64,000 bases of DNA, taken from NCBI GenBank assembly GCA_019775845.1, contig JADQAV010000017.1, positions 682,001 to 746,000 of the forward strand, read 5' to 3'. Position numbers and translations under genes: made by a program. Positions 43,246 through 53,856 of the stretch are shown piece by piece (position 1 is the first letter of the stretch; every line of letters starts with the position of its first letter). The notes beneath the pieces are model-generated. The model made no database searches. It worked only from the letters and a program-made list of their open reading frames with translations, and was not told where the DNA came from. Source of the DNA: Myrmaecium sp. VS I D KN 1 (taxonomy: Eukaryota; Ascomycota; Dothideomycetes; Valsariales; Valsariaceae).

Positions 43246-43709
43246 CTAAACCTTAACAACCAACCAGCACACCCACGCCGACACAAACACCACCAGGACC
43301 GAAAACACCACCAGAGCCCGCTCGTCCAGCCGCCGCAGCTCCACCACCTCCTCCACCACCCTCTCCATCCGCACCATCAGCCGCTCCTGCGGATCGACAA
43401 AAGTCTCCAATGCCTCGATCAGCGCCTTCACGGCTTCCGTCTGCCGCAGCTGCTACGCCTGCAGCTCGTCGATGGCGGTGGTGAGAAGGTCGAGCTTGTG
43501 CGCTGGGCTGCTGCCGTGGTTGTCGTCGAGAAGGCTGGGGGAGCCGAGGGAGGGGAAGGAGCCGGGGAGTTCGAAGACTTCGTCCGGAGCTGAGTCAGGT
43601 GGTTAGCCGGACCTCTAAAGGTGGGCTGGGATGGCTTACGTGAGGAGGCAGGGGAGTTGTGAGGCCCTGGGATCTAGGTAGGGGATTCTGGCTCGTTAGG
43701 GATGGACAT
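43246..43709 (-). pseudogene. Tail-anchored coiled-coil gene with two in-frame TAG codons
   Basis: The ATG at 43709, a 50-nt phase-1 intron (43590-43639; GTAAGC, GGCTAAC, CTCAG) and exon 2 make a 138-codon frame, exactly as long as the intact relative at 45878-46348. Two TAG codons interrupt it, one in each exon. In the second the context is DELQA-stop-QLRQTEAV, where Gln is the obvious original. The rest is well preserved: a coiled coil (MVRMERVVEEVVELRRLDE) and a C-terminal membrane span (ALVVFSVLVVFVSAWVCWLV). Both stops are explained by C-to-T changes of CAG. Translation from an internal Met could still give a short tail-anchored piece. Confidence 0.6.
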
Positions 43710-45877
43710 CTTCGCGCGGGACGGGACTGCGTGGTTTCTTGCGCGGAGAGGGGGCAGGGGGGAACGGTGAAGTTTAGATATATACTAGGGTAGGATATCA
43801 TGTCTCATGTACAGCGAACAAGCCGCAACGTGTGTTGGACAGAAAACCTAGCTCAGAGACAAATACGTCGTATGGGAGAGATGCGGCCGCACTATGAAGC
43901 GGAAAAGCGAATAGTTCTTTGAGGTCAGCGAGCCCGGCCTCATAGCCAGCGCAACCACACTGCTTGCAGTGGCATTCCATCGCGTGTCTAAGGATCTAAC
44001 AAACATACTGCGACTCTTGTATATCAAAGCACACCTTACGTGTTTGCGAGGGGGATATTTGTTTTAGGGGGGTATTTGTTTGATGTGCGCTGTACCGGCA
44101 GAGCTCCTTTATCCGACCACGCCACGGGTGAAGAACTTGCCGCTGTCGCATTTGACTTTTTCGCGCATGCCACTCCTTCACTTGATTTGAGATGACAACA
44201 ATGCTCAGGTCAATGGATTGCTGGTGGTTCCGCGCAAGGACTGCCTTTTCAATCCATCCGCGCTGGCATTATATCCAGCGCATATGACTGCACTGGCTGA
44301 GCCAGAGACAAAGACATCCTCATATCACAGAGAACACTGACACTGAATGCCATTACCGGCAATTTACATTGCTGACCTTACACCGCAGCCAGGTATATCA
44401 TCGAAAGCCAGGCCCGTGAATGGTTGAAGGGGTGCGTGTGGCGCCCCACTCTCCACTCCAAGCGAGGGAGGACGTGAGCCTTATCGGCCCGACTTTCTCA
44501 GGCCTCCTCGGGCTGATGCCTTGAAGATTTCTACCTTAGCCGTCAACGACGGATATACCACCGCAGGCCCTGAACGAGTCCCTCCAAAAACACTATACTT
44601 TACAGCTCCATTTCCTTATATGAGTCTGATCCTTCGCCCGTCTCATTTACGCCTCTTAAAACTGCCACTTCCACAACAGAGGTCAACGTCCGCACCGACG
44701 TCGCTCGGAGCGTCTCAATCCACCACACCAAATATACCCCATCAGACCCTGAAGTAAACATAAGGGCAGCGCTGCCCAAGTCTTTACGAGCGCAATCTCT
44801 ACTTTATCTCAACAATAAGCGGCTGCTGCAAGCGTTAGCTACAATGCCTCCAGGAATGACGGTAGTGTGACAGGGCAGACGGCGCCTGAACTCCCTCCAG
44901 GATAACGCCGGATTGGACACACCGCGCCTGATACCCCTTAAAGATCAATGGTGGAGTGGCAGATCAGTGTGGGTGTCGAGAGAATCTCGGTCGGTCGTTC
45001 GGCCTAATACGGTAAGGAATGTCGCCGCCTTAGCTGGTTTATACGGTGAATCGGATCGGTTTATTCATTATTCCTGAGACTTTTAAGGTTGTATTATAAT
45101 TATACAACGTATTATATAGTGTAATAGAGAAGCTATCTATCGCCCGTCTTATAAATGCATAGAGTATACGGAGGCTGCTTCGCCCGCCATACACAAGTAC
45201 CGACGGGAAAGACTGGGCGAATCAGAAGTGGTCCACGCTCGGCTCCGCCTTCCAGTGAGTCTCGCTCACCGATCGTCGCATATGCATGTTTGACGTTTGC
45301 AGATATTAATATTCGTTAGTATGTGAGTCTCCTTGAGCAGGTAGAGAAGTTCGACGTGTTCCTGACCAGGCGTGGTGGGATGATATCCCAGGGTATGATC
45401 TCCGTAACCGCGCACGTCTGGATGTCCGCGTAGTATGATGTTTTGACGCGCATCTTGCAGGTTTGTCACGGTATAAGTGGTGCAGCCGCTCCGTTTGTTG
45501 TATAATGGACTGGTAGAGCTTCCTTATCTGACCGTATTTCAGGGGAAGAGCTGGCCGCTTCGGCGTCCTGGGTCCGCTCAGAGGTGCCACGCTATTTTGG
45601 AGGGCGGTTGGGCGCCCGGCCACCGTGGACGGTCATGCATAGGTACAGTCTAACGGGCAGGATGACAAAAGAAATGGGAGGTGGAAAAGACATACGGTGA
45701 TCAATCAAGAGATGAATTGTTTGTATTTACTACCATTTGAAGAATAGTGATTGATGAGGCCTGTTTCGCAGGCACCTGAGCTCTCTCAGCCATCGCGTGT
45801 TAGGCACCACCTGCCTCCTCAGACCGAGATCAATGGACATGCCGCAAGCAGGTCCGGAGGCACCGAAGACCTGTACC
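43710..45877. other. Intergenic stretch, no supported gene
   Basis: An AT-rich near-palindrome (GTTGTATTATAATTATACAAC, 45088-45108) lies in an otherwise featureless stretch. Short frames at 44521-44757 and 45306-45623 lack composition or splice support. Confidence 0.5.
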
Positions 45878-46348
45878 TCACCCCCTCATCGCCCACATCA
45901 GCTGCCCCAAAACAAGCAGCGCAAAGAAAACAATCAACAGCTTCTGCTCCAAAGCCGCCTGTTTCTTCACAACCTCATCCAACTTCATCTTCATCATCTT
46001 AATCGCCGCCGCATCAAGCTTCGCCGCCGGCGACGGACGGCTGCTGCGCTTGACCTTCTTGATCTCCTCGCAGATGGCCTCCAGCAAGTTGGCTGTGGCG
46101 ATTTGCGCGGTCTCTACGCGGTCGATGTCCTCGCTGATGGCGTCGATGAGGGGGGCGAGTTTCTCGGACTGGAAGGTGAGGAGAGCTTGCTGGATTGTCG
46201 TGGACTCTGGGACGTGCGAGGGGTCTGGATGGATGTTAGAGATGGTATGTTTTGGGGGCTAGACTTGGGGTTTGGACGTACTGGTGGAGATACTACCGTG
46301 ACCCTCCGTGTGGGAACGGGGTCCTCCGTTGTTGTCCTGCTTTGACAT
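45878..46348 (-). CDS. Tail-anchored coiled-coil protein (137 aa), two exons
   Basis: Exon 1 (46282-46348, MSKQDNNGGPRSHTEG) joins exon 2 (45878-46224) through a 57-nt phase-1 intron (GTACGT donor, CTCTAAC branch, TCCAG acceptor), giving exactly 138 codons. After a hydrophilic N-terminus the protein is helical throughout (ALLTFQSEKLAPLIDAISED, then VETAQIATANLLEAICEEIK). A basic Ser/Pro linker and a second helix (KMKLDEVVKKQAALEQ) follow, then one C-terminal membrane span (LLIVFFALLVLGQLMWAM) with two residues after it. This is a classic tail-anchor layout, which would place the coiled coil in the cytosol. The damaged gene at 43246 has the same length and order of parts. Family unknown. Confidence 0.75.
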
Positions 46349-46959
46349 TGCGGGAACTTGGATTTTGGCAATTGTAGGTGATTCTATCGTGGTATTTCCT
46401 TTGATTTTGAATCGTAGGGTGATTTGCGAATCGTGTGTGTTTGTATTTGGAGGAGGGATTGTTGTCTAAGGTGTGAGCTTTGCTTTTATGGACCAGCGCT
46501 CATCGATCCCAGCTGTCACCTGGGGGTAAACGTCATCTGTTTGTATCGTGAACGTCGCTTTGTGCACCCATGGGTTCAACAGATTCTCCTTTCACGAGTG
46601 TATCATTTCACCAGTAGGAGTTCTTTTCACCATGATGAGCTAATTCACTAATCATTATTATAATTTTGTCAAATTCTCTTTGTTTGCACTATCTTAGTTA
46701 CATGTGACAAATCCGCTGCTGGACATTCTGAGAGAATTCCCTTATCACTCCGCTGGTGAAAGTATTGGATAACTCTTCTCATAGTATAGAACATCGCCGA
46801 TTCTTCGATGTCCCATAGTGAAAGACCTCTAGCCCTTCCCATGCTTCAACTTCTCCGATCGTAGATGCTCAGAATATAACCACTACTCTTCCATGCATGG
46901 CTTCTGTGCCTTTTAACACCCCCAAAAGACCTTCTGTAGGACACGTAGTAACACATCTT
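46349..46959. other. Intergenic stretch, no supported gene
   Basis: It lies between the start of one minus-strand gene and the end of the next. I see no repeat, RNA or gene. Confidence 0.5.
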
Positions 46960-48653
46960 CTACATAGCAGTTTCCTCTACCGGGATATCCCCTTGAATAT
47001 GCTCCTTGCTTTCAGGCTTCTGCCCTTCATCCCCGCCAGCCTCAGCCACCTCTTGCGCCTCAGGCTCACCGGCATCAGGCGCACAAGCCTTGCTGGCCTT
47101 GCTGCGATCCTCCTTGAGGTCAAGCAAAGCAATCCGCAGCTGTTCAAGCTCGACCTCCAGATCGAGCTGGTTCACCTCAGCAACCATACTCGCGACTGCA
47201 GCAGCAGCTTCTGTTTCTGCCAACTGCCCTTCTAAACCCTCGATCTTGGAGGAGGTCATGTGACGTTCTTTCTCGCTGTCTTCTTTGACGAATGCGAGGG
47301 TGGCGTTGCTCTGTTCGAGCTCTTGCTTGAGAGCGTCGATCTCTGTGGTTAAGGCAGTCACCTTCTCTTCCGAGGCGGCTTTGTCTTTTTGAAGCAAGAG
47401 GCTCGCTTTCTCCACTTCAGCCAGCCGTTTCTTCAACTCCTCAATCTCAGCAGCATGGGCATCTTCACAGCAAGCGACCTGCTGCTCCTGCTCCTTCAGC
47501 CTCTTCTCAAGTTCGTCCTTCTCCATCTCCCACTCTCTCTTTTCCGATCGCAACCCCTTCAGCTCATCCCGCAAACTCTCACCCTCCTTCCCCAGCCTCT
47601 CCTTCTTCTCCCGGAACTCCACCAGCAACTCCGACCGCTTCTCCACCAGCTTAGCTTGTTCCTTCGCCAGCTGCCTGCACGTCTTGTCCTCCAGCTCAAT
47701 CCATTTGCGCACGTACATGTGCGCGACCTCGCCGTTGTCGCGGACTTCGGCATCGAGCTGCGACGCGAGGGCTTGCACCTGATGTTTCTGCTTGCGGATC
47801 TGGCTCCGTTGCTGCTGCAGCGCGCTGCTTTGAAGGCGGATTGTTTTGTCGATCTTCTTGTGCGTCGCGGCGATGGTGGACTTTTGGCTGACGAGCTGGG
47901 ACTGCAGGTGCTGCATTGCGGCGGCGGTGATGGCGTCGGAGGCGGTTAGGGCGGTGATTTTGGAGGCTTTGAGCTTGATGTCTTCGCGGAGTTCTTTGAT
48001 GAGGTTTTCTTTTTCGGCGTTGGCTGCTTCGGAGGAAGAGAACTTGGACTCGAGGTCTTTCACGATGTGCCGGCCGATGCGGAGTTGAGAGGACTTGGGG
48101 CATGGTAGGATTTTGCGTCCGCTTGTCAATGAAGCGGGCTTGCTCATTACGTTCATAGCACCTCGTATAGCCGCAAGCTCTCCGTGACCGTATGCTTTTG
48201 ACGCCCTGATCTTTGGGGCCGGCATGCAAAGCTTGATGTAACATTCGTTCCCTTGGTATGATTGAATTCCGTTGACTGCAGGGCGATGGATAAACTTGAC
48301 AACGGCGTGTAGAATCGCTTTCCGTTTGAGAGTTTTCTCACGGTGCTTCAGCGCGCATAAGGTAGGTGCGACACATTTTCCGATAGGTTCAAGCTGCCGC
48401 TCCTTCTGCAGGTTGCGAGTGTTGGACTTGAATACGCGGTCATGGTGTTCGTCTTCGTCGAGGGTACGCTTGCGGACGTCGCGGGAAGGAGGCTGGATAT
48501 TGGTTGACTGTACGTGCGCGAACTATGCAGTCCCATGGTCAGTAACGCGTCTACGTGTTTAGAGAGTTGTCTTACCGTTGAGCTTGGGTCGACGTGCGGC
48601 TGTTGGTCGCCGTGAAGTGCGCCTTGAAAGACTGGAAACACCAGCGACGACAT
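46960..48653 (-). CDS. Coiled-coil protein (546 aa), two exons
   Basis: The true start appears to be the ATG at 48653 (MSSLVFPVFQGALHGD). A 78-nt exon joins, through a 53-nt phase-0 intron (48523-48575; GTAAGA, TTACTGAC, CATAG), a long exon open to 46960. This adds about 125 residues to the frame starting at 48225. The added part is basic with Cys (GKCVAPTLCALKHREKTLKR). Residues ~185-510 form a coiled coil (EFREKKERLGKEGESLRDEL; EWEMEKDELEKRLKEQEQQ; IDALKQELEQSNATLAFV), with an acidic tail and no membrane segment. It resembles SMC- or tropomyosin-like rods in composition only. Family unknown. Confidence 0.75.
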
Positions 48654-49239
48654 CGTGATGTGCTTGAATTGAGATTCCGAAAGCTTTCGAAGTTGGATCT
48701 GGATTGGTTGTCTTGTATCACGGTGTGTGCGGAAAAGTGTGTGGGGTTGAGTTGATGAGACAGAGATGTTTGGTGGAAGTTGTCGGTGTGGTTGGAGGTT
48801 GCAAGACTGTGACTGAAAGTCGACAGTCGCGCGTTTGCGATACATGTACAGTCGCCCACCACTGTTTCTTAAATGACGTAGCAGTCGCTTTATGTATCGG
48901 CACAGCTTGGTCGTGAAGTAAAAGTCCAGGCCAGTTCTTCGCCAGAAGCACGGTCTACTAACGATACCTTCGGACCGCTTCGTGCAGAGAAAAATAGATG
49001 TCACAGACGCCTTCAGGACTTTAAAACTACTTATCTAGGAGGAATCTTCTAGGGATATCCTTATAGTACTTACCCGGCAGTCCTCACCAGTCATAAAAAA
49101 AATTGGGAGAAAAAAATTGAAACTATTATAGCCCTTACCCTGAGAAGAATGGGGGAAACTTACCAGGCAATTTATTTTCTTCTTATTTTTTTCATTTCCT
49201 TACCCTAAACTTTAGGGCCAGATTTCAGAGTAGTGCGGT
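48654..49239. other. Intergenic stretch rich in A/T runs
   Basis: Holds 49119-49139 (GAAACTATTATAGCCCTTACC), an inverted copy (one mismatch) of 49386-49406 inside the neighbouring tRNA-derived element, and several GGTAAG/CTTACC words. No gene is supported. Confidence 0.5.
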
Positions 49240-49470
49240 AAGTTTTTTTTTTTTTTTTTTGAGGGGAAGAATATTTAGAAATGCGGGGGGATATAGATTG
49301 TTGCCCTCAGAGAGGGTATTGGAGGAAGAACCCTGGGAGAACTATTAGTATGTTACTACCTGTGAGATTCAAACGCGATCCCAAAGGTAAGGGCTATAGT
49401 AGTTTCGGGAAGGGTAGGGAAAGCCGAGTGGTGAACCACTCGGCTACCCGCGCTTCTTGGATGAAAGCTA
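49240..49470 (-). mobile_element. tRNA-derived SINE, minus strand
   Basis: Read on the minus strand: an A box TAGCCGAGTGGTT (49434-49446) within a Ser/Leu-tRNA-like D arm, a B box GTTTGAATC (within 49364-49376, one change from the pol III consensus), about 100 bp of body, then a poly-A tail (about 20 A on the minus strand, seen as T at about 49240-49260). A head, body and A tail in that order are diagnostic of a short interspersed element copied by LINE machinery. The D-arm segment is a perfect 11-bp inverted repeat (AGCCGAGTGGT/ACCACTCGGCT). No target duplication is clear by eye. Confidence 0.6.
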
Positions 49471-49699
49471 TGTGCTTTTGTTTACCTTTATCTGGCAACG
49501 TCCCTTGCACCTCAAGATTGCGAAAAGCTGCATCTTCACGGTCGATTTGCATCTACTGCAGGGAAGTGCAGGCGCACGCTGGTAGAAAAGAGTTCAGAGG
49601 AAAAAGACAGCGCATTAATTTGTTTTCACAAGCTCATGGAGAATGAAGTCAGAGAAGAAAAACAGTGCATTGATTCATCTTCATGTGCTGAAAGTCTAT

Positions 49700-50368
49700 T
49701 TAAATCCTACGGCCATACTGACTGCGCCATCTTTGCGCGATTCTTCTCTTCATCCAATTATCGCAATCCCAGTCACCAAAACGATAGAATCGCAGAAGGG
49801 AAGCGGCAGAAGGTGGGTCGGGGACGTAGAACCTTCGCGTGTACTCTTCATCCTTCACATGGCTCAAGTGCCTTTCTTTCAGAATCTGATCGATGATATC
49901 GTTTTCGCGCTTGTAACGTCGATAGGCGTACACCTGGGAGGCAAGGACTTCGCGATGTGATGAAAGCTGGACGATGACAGCGCGGATGAACGAAGGAAGA
50001 GAGGGAGCATCCATCCACCGAATAATCTTTGGCACTGGCGCATATGCTAGATGGCGTAGCGCAAGGATTTTGGTCTTGCTGTTTGCCGGAAAAGTCAAAC
50101 GGATGTTGCACCGTCTCTGTACTGCCTCCAAGAATTCGCCCGCTACTTGCTTGTTCGTCAGAAGAACTGCTGGAAGTCTGAAGAATCTCGCGTCGGTGAA
50201 GGGCATGTTGGGACTTTGCCAAAAGTGATATTCCGGCAGAGGAAGAATCTCGATAACCAAATCTAGACACCGATTGTCGTTATGCTTCGTGTCGTACGGA
50301 AACATATCCTCGTAGATCTGATCGCGAAGTTCTCTTGGCAGCGACAAGAAGCCAGTAGGGTTGGCCAT
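49700..50368 (-). CDS. F-box / 2EXR-like protein (222 aa)
   Basis: One exon from the ATG at 50368. It opens with GFLSLPRELRDQIYEDMFPY, the hallmark start of a large, poorly characterised ascomycete group (F-box-like or 2EXR domain, whose consensus is L-P-x-E-(L/I)-R-x-x-I-(Y/W)). Family members typically follow with LL-x-x-N-(K/R)-Q-(V/I)-x-x-E, seen here as VLLTNKQVAGEFLEAVQRR. The rest is mixed, with a basic C-terminus. F-box proteins recruit substrates to SCF ubiquitin ligases, but for this group that role is unproven. It is the only gene in the window, apart from the P-loop and zinc-cluster genes, that fits a known fungal family. The short length is usual. Confidence 0.7.
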   Translation of the reverse strand: MANPTGFLSLPRELRDQIYEDMFPYDTKHNDNRCLDLVIEILPLPEYHFWQSPNMPFTDARFFRLPAVLLTNKQVAGEFLEAVQRRCNIRLTFPANSKTKILALRHLAYAPVPKIIRWMDAPSLPSFIRAVIVQLSSHREVLASQVYAYRRYKRENDIIDQILKERHLSHVKDEEYTRRFYVPDPPSAASLLRFYRFGDWDCDNWMKRRIAQRWRSQYGRRI

Positions 50369-52131
50369 ATTGACGAGCTTCGCTGCCGTACCGTAGAAAT
50401 ATCAGAATCACTTCGCGTTTCAACGACACGGATGAACTGTACTTACACTGGAATGTGAACAGTAGAAAAGAATAAGAACGCAGATATTAATGGCTATTGG
50501 GAGACGCAATGCCGAAACGGACCAAGGTAGAAAGTTCTCTGTGGTATGAGGCGCGGAAGTCCCAACGATTGATAAAGATGAAGTGCAGGCGAGCTGACAC
50601 CGGAACAATGAAGAGTATGTATAGAAGCACTGAGGAGTGGGCAACGAGATGATGAGGGAGCAAGAGGCGTGATGTGTGCGGTGATAATACACGAGAGACT
50701 CGGCATTGCATTCACGAAGAGATATATGATGCCAAGACTGTACGGTGAGCTGCCTGAGGCCCAAATACCATGCAGTAGCACTGTAGCACCCGTATTCCTC
50801 TGCCGTAGCGGACTGGTGCACGCAGGGCAGAATCCCATTGGTGCGTTCCGACTTCACCTGGATAAAGACAATCCTAGGTCCGCAATCGGGTTAAGCTGGC
50901 TATCCAGTAGTAGTTTGGAGTATATACTCAGCATCTCCCATAGGAATGCGCTTGAGGTAATGCGAGCAGTATCGAAAGAGAAAATCAACTGGCTCCCCAA
51001 CGTATGCAGAGGAGCAAGCAACCTCGCAAGAGGTGAATATACATCTTTATGGACTACAAATTTTAGCACAAACGTTCGGCAAGCAGCCAAGCCCAAATCA
51101 GTTTTTCGATTTGATAAACAAGGTTACGTTTCATCTTGATACTTAGCAAACATACTTTTCATACTCAGCAAACATCCTAAATATGAGAATAAAGGGCCAA
51201 CGAATGATGACCAAGTAAAACAGCGTCAGAAGAGGAACAGCAGAATCTACTATATTACCTCTACGATCGCGCACTGATGAACCCCGGTCCAACTCCTTAT
51301 CCAACTTCTCAACCAGCAGCGAGATGATCTCTTATATATGCCAGTGCACGTCATGCGCCGTGCCTAGCCGACCTCAACCTCATCGCCACTATGAGAGCGG
51401 CACGAAATACAGACGATGGGCAGACTACTAGAGGGCCCCAGTTCCCATCCACCCTATATACCTACAGTTACACGCAAAAGGTGCTTGCCGAGGATAAGGC
51501 GGTAAGCAAGGCGGTATAAAACAACCATTCCGCAGGCTGCGAAACCAAGCTTGAGGATCGGGCTTGACAAGCACGGTTGAAAGCTTCTCCAGACCCTCGA
51601 TAGAGCGTTGGACGACGAAGTATATAAAATCCATACTGTAAGTTTGCCGGGGACACGTCTTCTACTGAACTTGAAGCGCGTTCATCAGACCAGACGCGCT
51701 TGTGTACTTTGCCCGTTCCGTGGCTAACTGCAAAGACATACGAAGAGACAACACCTTGTCCGTAAACGCGGCCGTGACACGGTCCGCGGTGCTCAAGTGC
51801 ATTCGCGCTGGGGGAGACACCATCTGCATTACCAGGGACCGATATTCACCGTGGTTACATCCGTATATTTCACAGCGGGATGGTAATCTCCATTGACTGC
51901 TGCTCTTCATGCACGCTAGTGGTGAACGACCTCCGAATATCCCAGGACCATTTCAGTCACGGTCGCTTGGCCTTGGCGCTCGATATAGAATCGTCCAACG
52001 CTCACCAGCAAGCAATGCTCCAACATCATCCGCTTTCCCTTACTTTGGACCTTCAGTTCAATTCCCTTCTCCACTTTGGCAACTCCCACCTCCACAGTCT
52101 TGGACACCCTGCAATCGTCGCTACCGTCACG
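50369..52131. other. Intergenic stretch, no supported gene
   Basis: Several frames of 60-160 codons on both strands lack helical or domain-like composition and have no consistent splice sites. I see nothing I can support. Confidence 0.5.
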
Positions 52132-52989
52132 ATGTCTGCACCACACTGTTTCCTCGCCGGTTTCATGGCCCTCTGTATATCCCACACCATCGGACTTCCT
52201 CTTACCTGCACTTGCCTCGCCATAGCGTTCCTTTTCTCTTTTCCAAACAGCGCCGCCTGCGCAAGCAACTATGGCAACATGCTCAAAGCTACCAAGTCCC
52301 ACACCAAGGTTTCCAGCGTTGGTAAGCGGCCCATAGCCCCATGTCATAGATCACTCCAATAACACAATTCCACCAGGTGCCATTGCAGTCTTCGGACCGC
52401 AACGGTCGCTCTTCCCACGCCTTCCCTTCGTCAGTCTGCTTCCCGCGCCGTTCATTGCGCCTTTCGACTTGGCCAACGGGCCTTTCTTCAAGTATACCCT
52501 CGTCCTTGCTTCCGCCCTGCGTCGTTCCGGCTTCGGCAGTCCGGCGCAGCAGAAGCCTGCGGCAACAAAGCCGTTGCGCCAGTCGACATGGACGTTCCCA
52601 TATAGAGTCGTCCGTCTCATTGAATGGCATCCTGCGCCACAAGGTACGTGGCCCACTAGGTGCTTTGAGATGTAGACGCGCCGACTTAGACATTAGCAGC
52701 GTCCCCTGTGCGAAAAGTCTTCTTTGGGCCGCCAAAGCCGTGCTTCTTTCCTCGCCTTTCATTCACCGGGCTTCTTCGAGCGCCGTTCTATTTTCCTCTG
52801 AACGTCGCCAGCCAGGATGTTTTGGTAAAGGGCTTGATGAGGTATTTGCTTCTGCAATTCGTCAAGAAAGAGCTGCTTCTTGTGCAGCCTGCCCACGAAC
52901 CTGTGGAGGAAATTTCCGTGACGCCAGCAAAACAAGATGAGGATCAAGCAGCAGAGCGACCTGAAACTGCGCCTGCTCAACTTCAATAA
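52132..52989 (+). CDS. Hypothetical protein with hydrophobic N-terminus (249 aa), three exons
   Basis: Exons 52132-52321, 52377-52643 and 52697-52989 join through phase-1 introns of 55 nt (GTAAGC...CCAG) and 53 nt (GTACGT...TTAG), giving exactly 250 codons. The N-terminal ~45 residues are hydrophobic with Cys (MSAPHCFLAGFMALCIS, then TCLAIAFLFSF), either a signal anchor or two short spans. The middle is rich in Phe/Pro/Arg (GPQRSLFPRLPFVSLLPAPF), and the C-terminal ~60 residues are helical then acidic (VLVKGLMRYLLLQFVKKELL). No domain recognised. It sits 140-220 bp upstream of another plus-strand gene. Confidence 0.65.
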
Positions 52990-53208
52990 GCACCGACGAA
53001 GGCGACCGAGGCACATACCGGATATGCACAGCCGTCCAAAAAGCGGGCCAGGTGCCACGACGAGACAGACCCAGAAGCACCCCGATGGAGAAAAATCAAA
53101 CCTCACCGCTCTGCGCCACAATACGAGCCCATGGAGGGTATCGAAGCGCTGCGGTGGAGCTTGTTAATCCCAGCGGTCCCAGCTCCAGTTGTTCACCGCG
53201 ATGCAAAC

Positions 53209-53856
53209 ATGACGGACACCGAGCCGGATTTCACGTCCAGCTCTAATCCGTCAAGCCGGGCGCCATCACCAATATTCTCCTCCACAATGAGCGTGCATTC
53301 CGATGCTACCTCAGTGGATGAGATGGAGGATCTCGTTCTCACCCCATGCCCGCCTTCCTCACCACCGGCTGTAGACGCATTGGCAAACATGCTTCAGAGC
53401 CTTTGCCTCCGCCAAAAGCGGTCTCGGGAAGACGAAGACACCGCAGACAGCGAGCCGGCCGCCAAGCGAGTCCGATCGTCTGGTCCCTCCATCCGCGAGG
53501 TCGAGTTGGGCAAGGCGCAGGATCGCCGCCGCATCAGGCAAGAAACGCTCCGAAAGATTCATCTCGGCCGGGACAAGAGAATGTCACCATTGCCGCTGAA
53601 GATGGGCCCCACCACGCGCCTCGCTGCGACTTATGAAAATCGCAAGATCCGCCAGGGGCCCGTTATTCAACCTGGCTTTGTGTCATCCAAGCGAAGGCCG
53701 AAGCCGGACCAGTGGACGTGGAGGAGTGGTGAAGCAGCCCAGCAGAGGTTGCAGGCCGCGCGGCGGGAGCATAAGAGGCTGCAGAGACTGAATAGGGTGT
53801 TTCGGCGCCCTTCCAAGGATGCGGTGATGGTGGACTGGACGGTTTTGTTATGCTGA
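53209..53856 (+). CDS. Hypothetical basic, probably nuclear protein (about 215 aa)
   Basis: One exon; the ATG at 53209 (MTDTEPDFTSSSNPSS) has better context and composition than the in-frame ATG at 53131. The order is an acidic Ser-rich N-terminus, a helix (VDALANMLQSLCLRQKR), a bipartite basic signal (KRSREDED...AAKRVRSS), then an Arg/Lys/Gln-rich helical C-terminal half (RRRIRQETLRKIHLGRDKR; QRLQAARREHKRLQRL). The basic signals suggest nuclear import and possibly nucleic-acid binding; this is inference from composition. No known domain. Confidence 0.65.
   Translation: MTDTEPDFTSSSNPSSRAPSPIFSSTMSVHSDATSVDEMEDLVLTPCPPSSPPAVDALANMLQSLCLRQKRSREDEDTADSEPAAKRVRSSGPSIREVELGKAQDRRRIRQETLRKIHLGRDKRMSPLPLKMGPTTRLAATYENRKIRQGPVIQPGFVSSKRRPKPDQWTWRSGEAAQQRLQAARREHKRLQRLNRVFRRPSKDAVMVDWTVLLC

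Noticed and set aside
48348-49004. 218-codon minus-strand frame upstream of the 47-kb gene, as a separate gene
   Set aside because: Its middle holds the real first exon (ATG at 48653) with a good donor, branch site and acceptor. Splicing moves coding into the frame of the 546-aa protein, so this frame is mostly leader and intron.
50369-51140. Several overlapping 70-156-codon frames
   Set aside because: Composition is not protein-like, there are no splice sites, and both strands are equally open.
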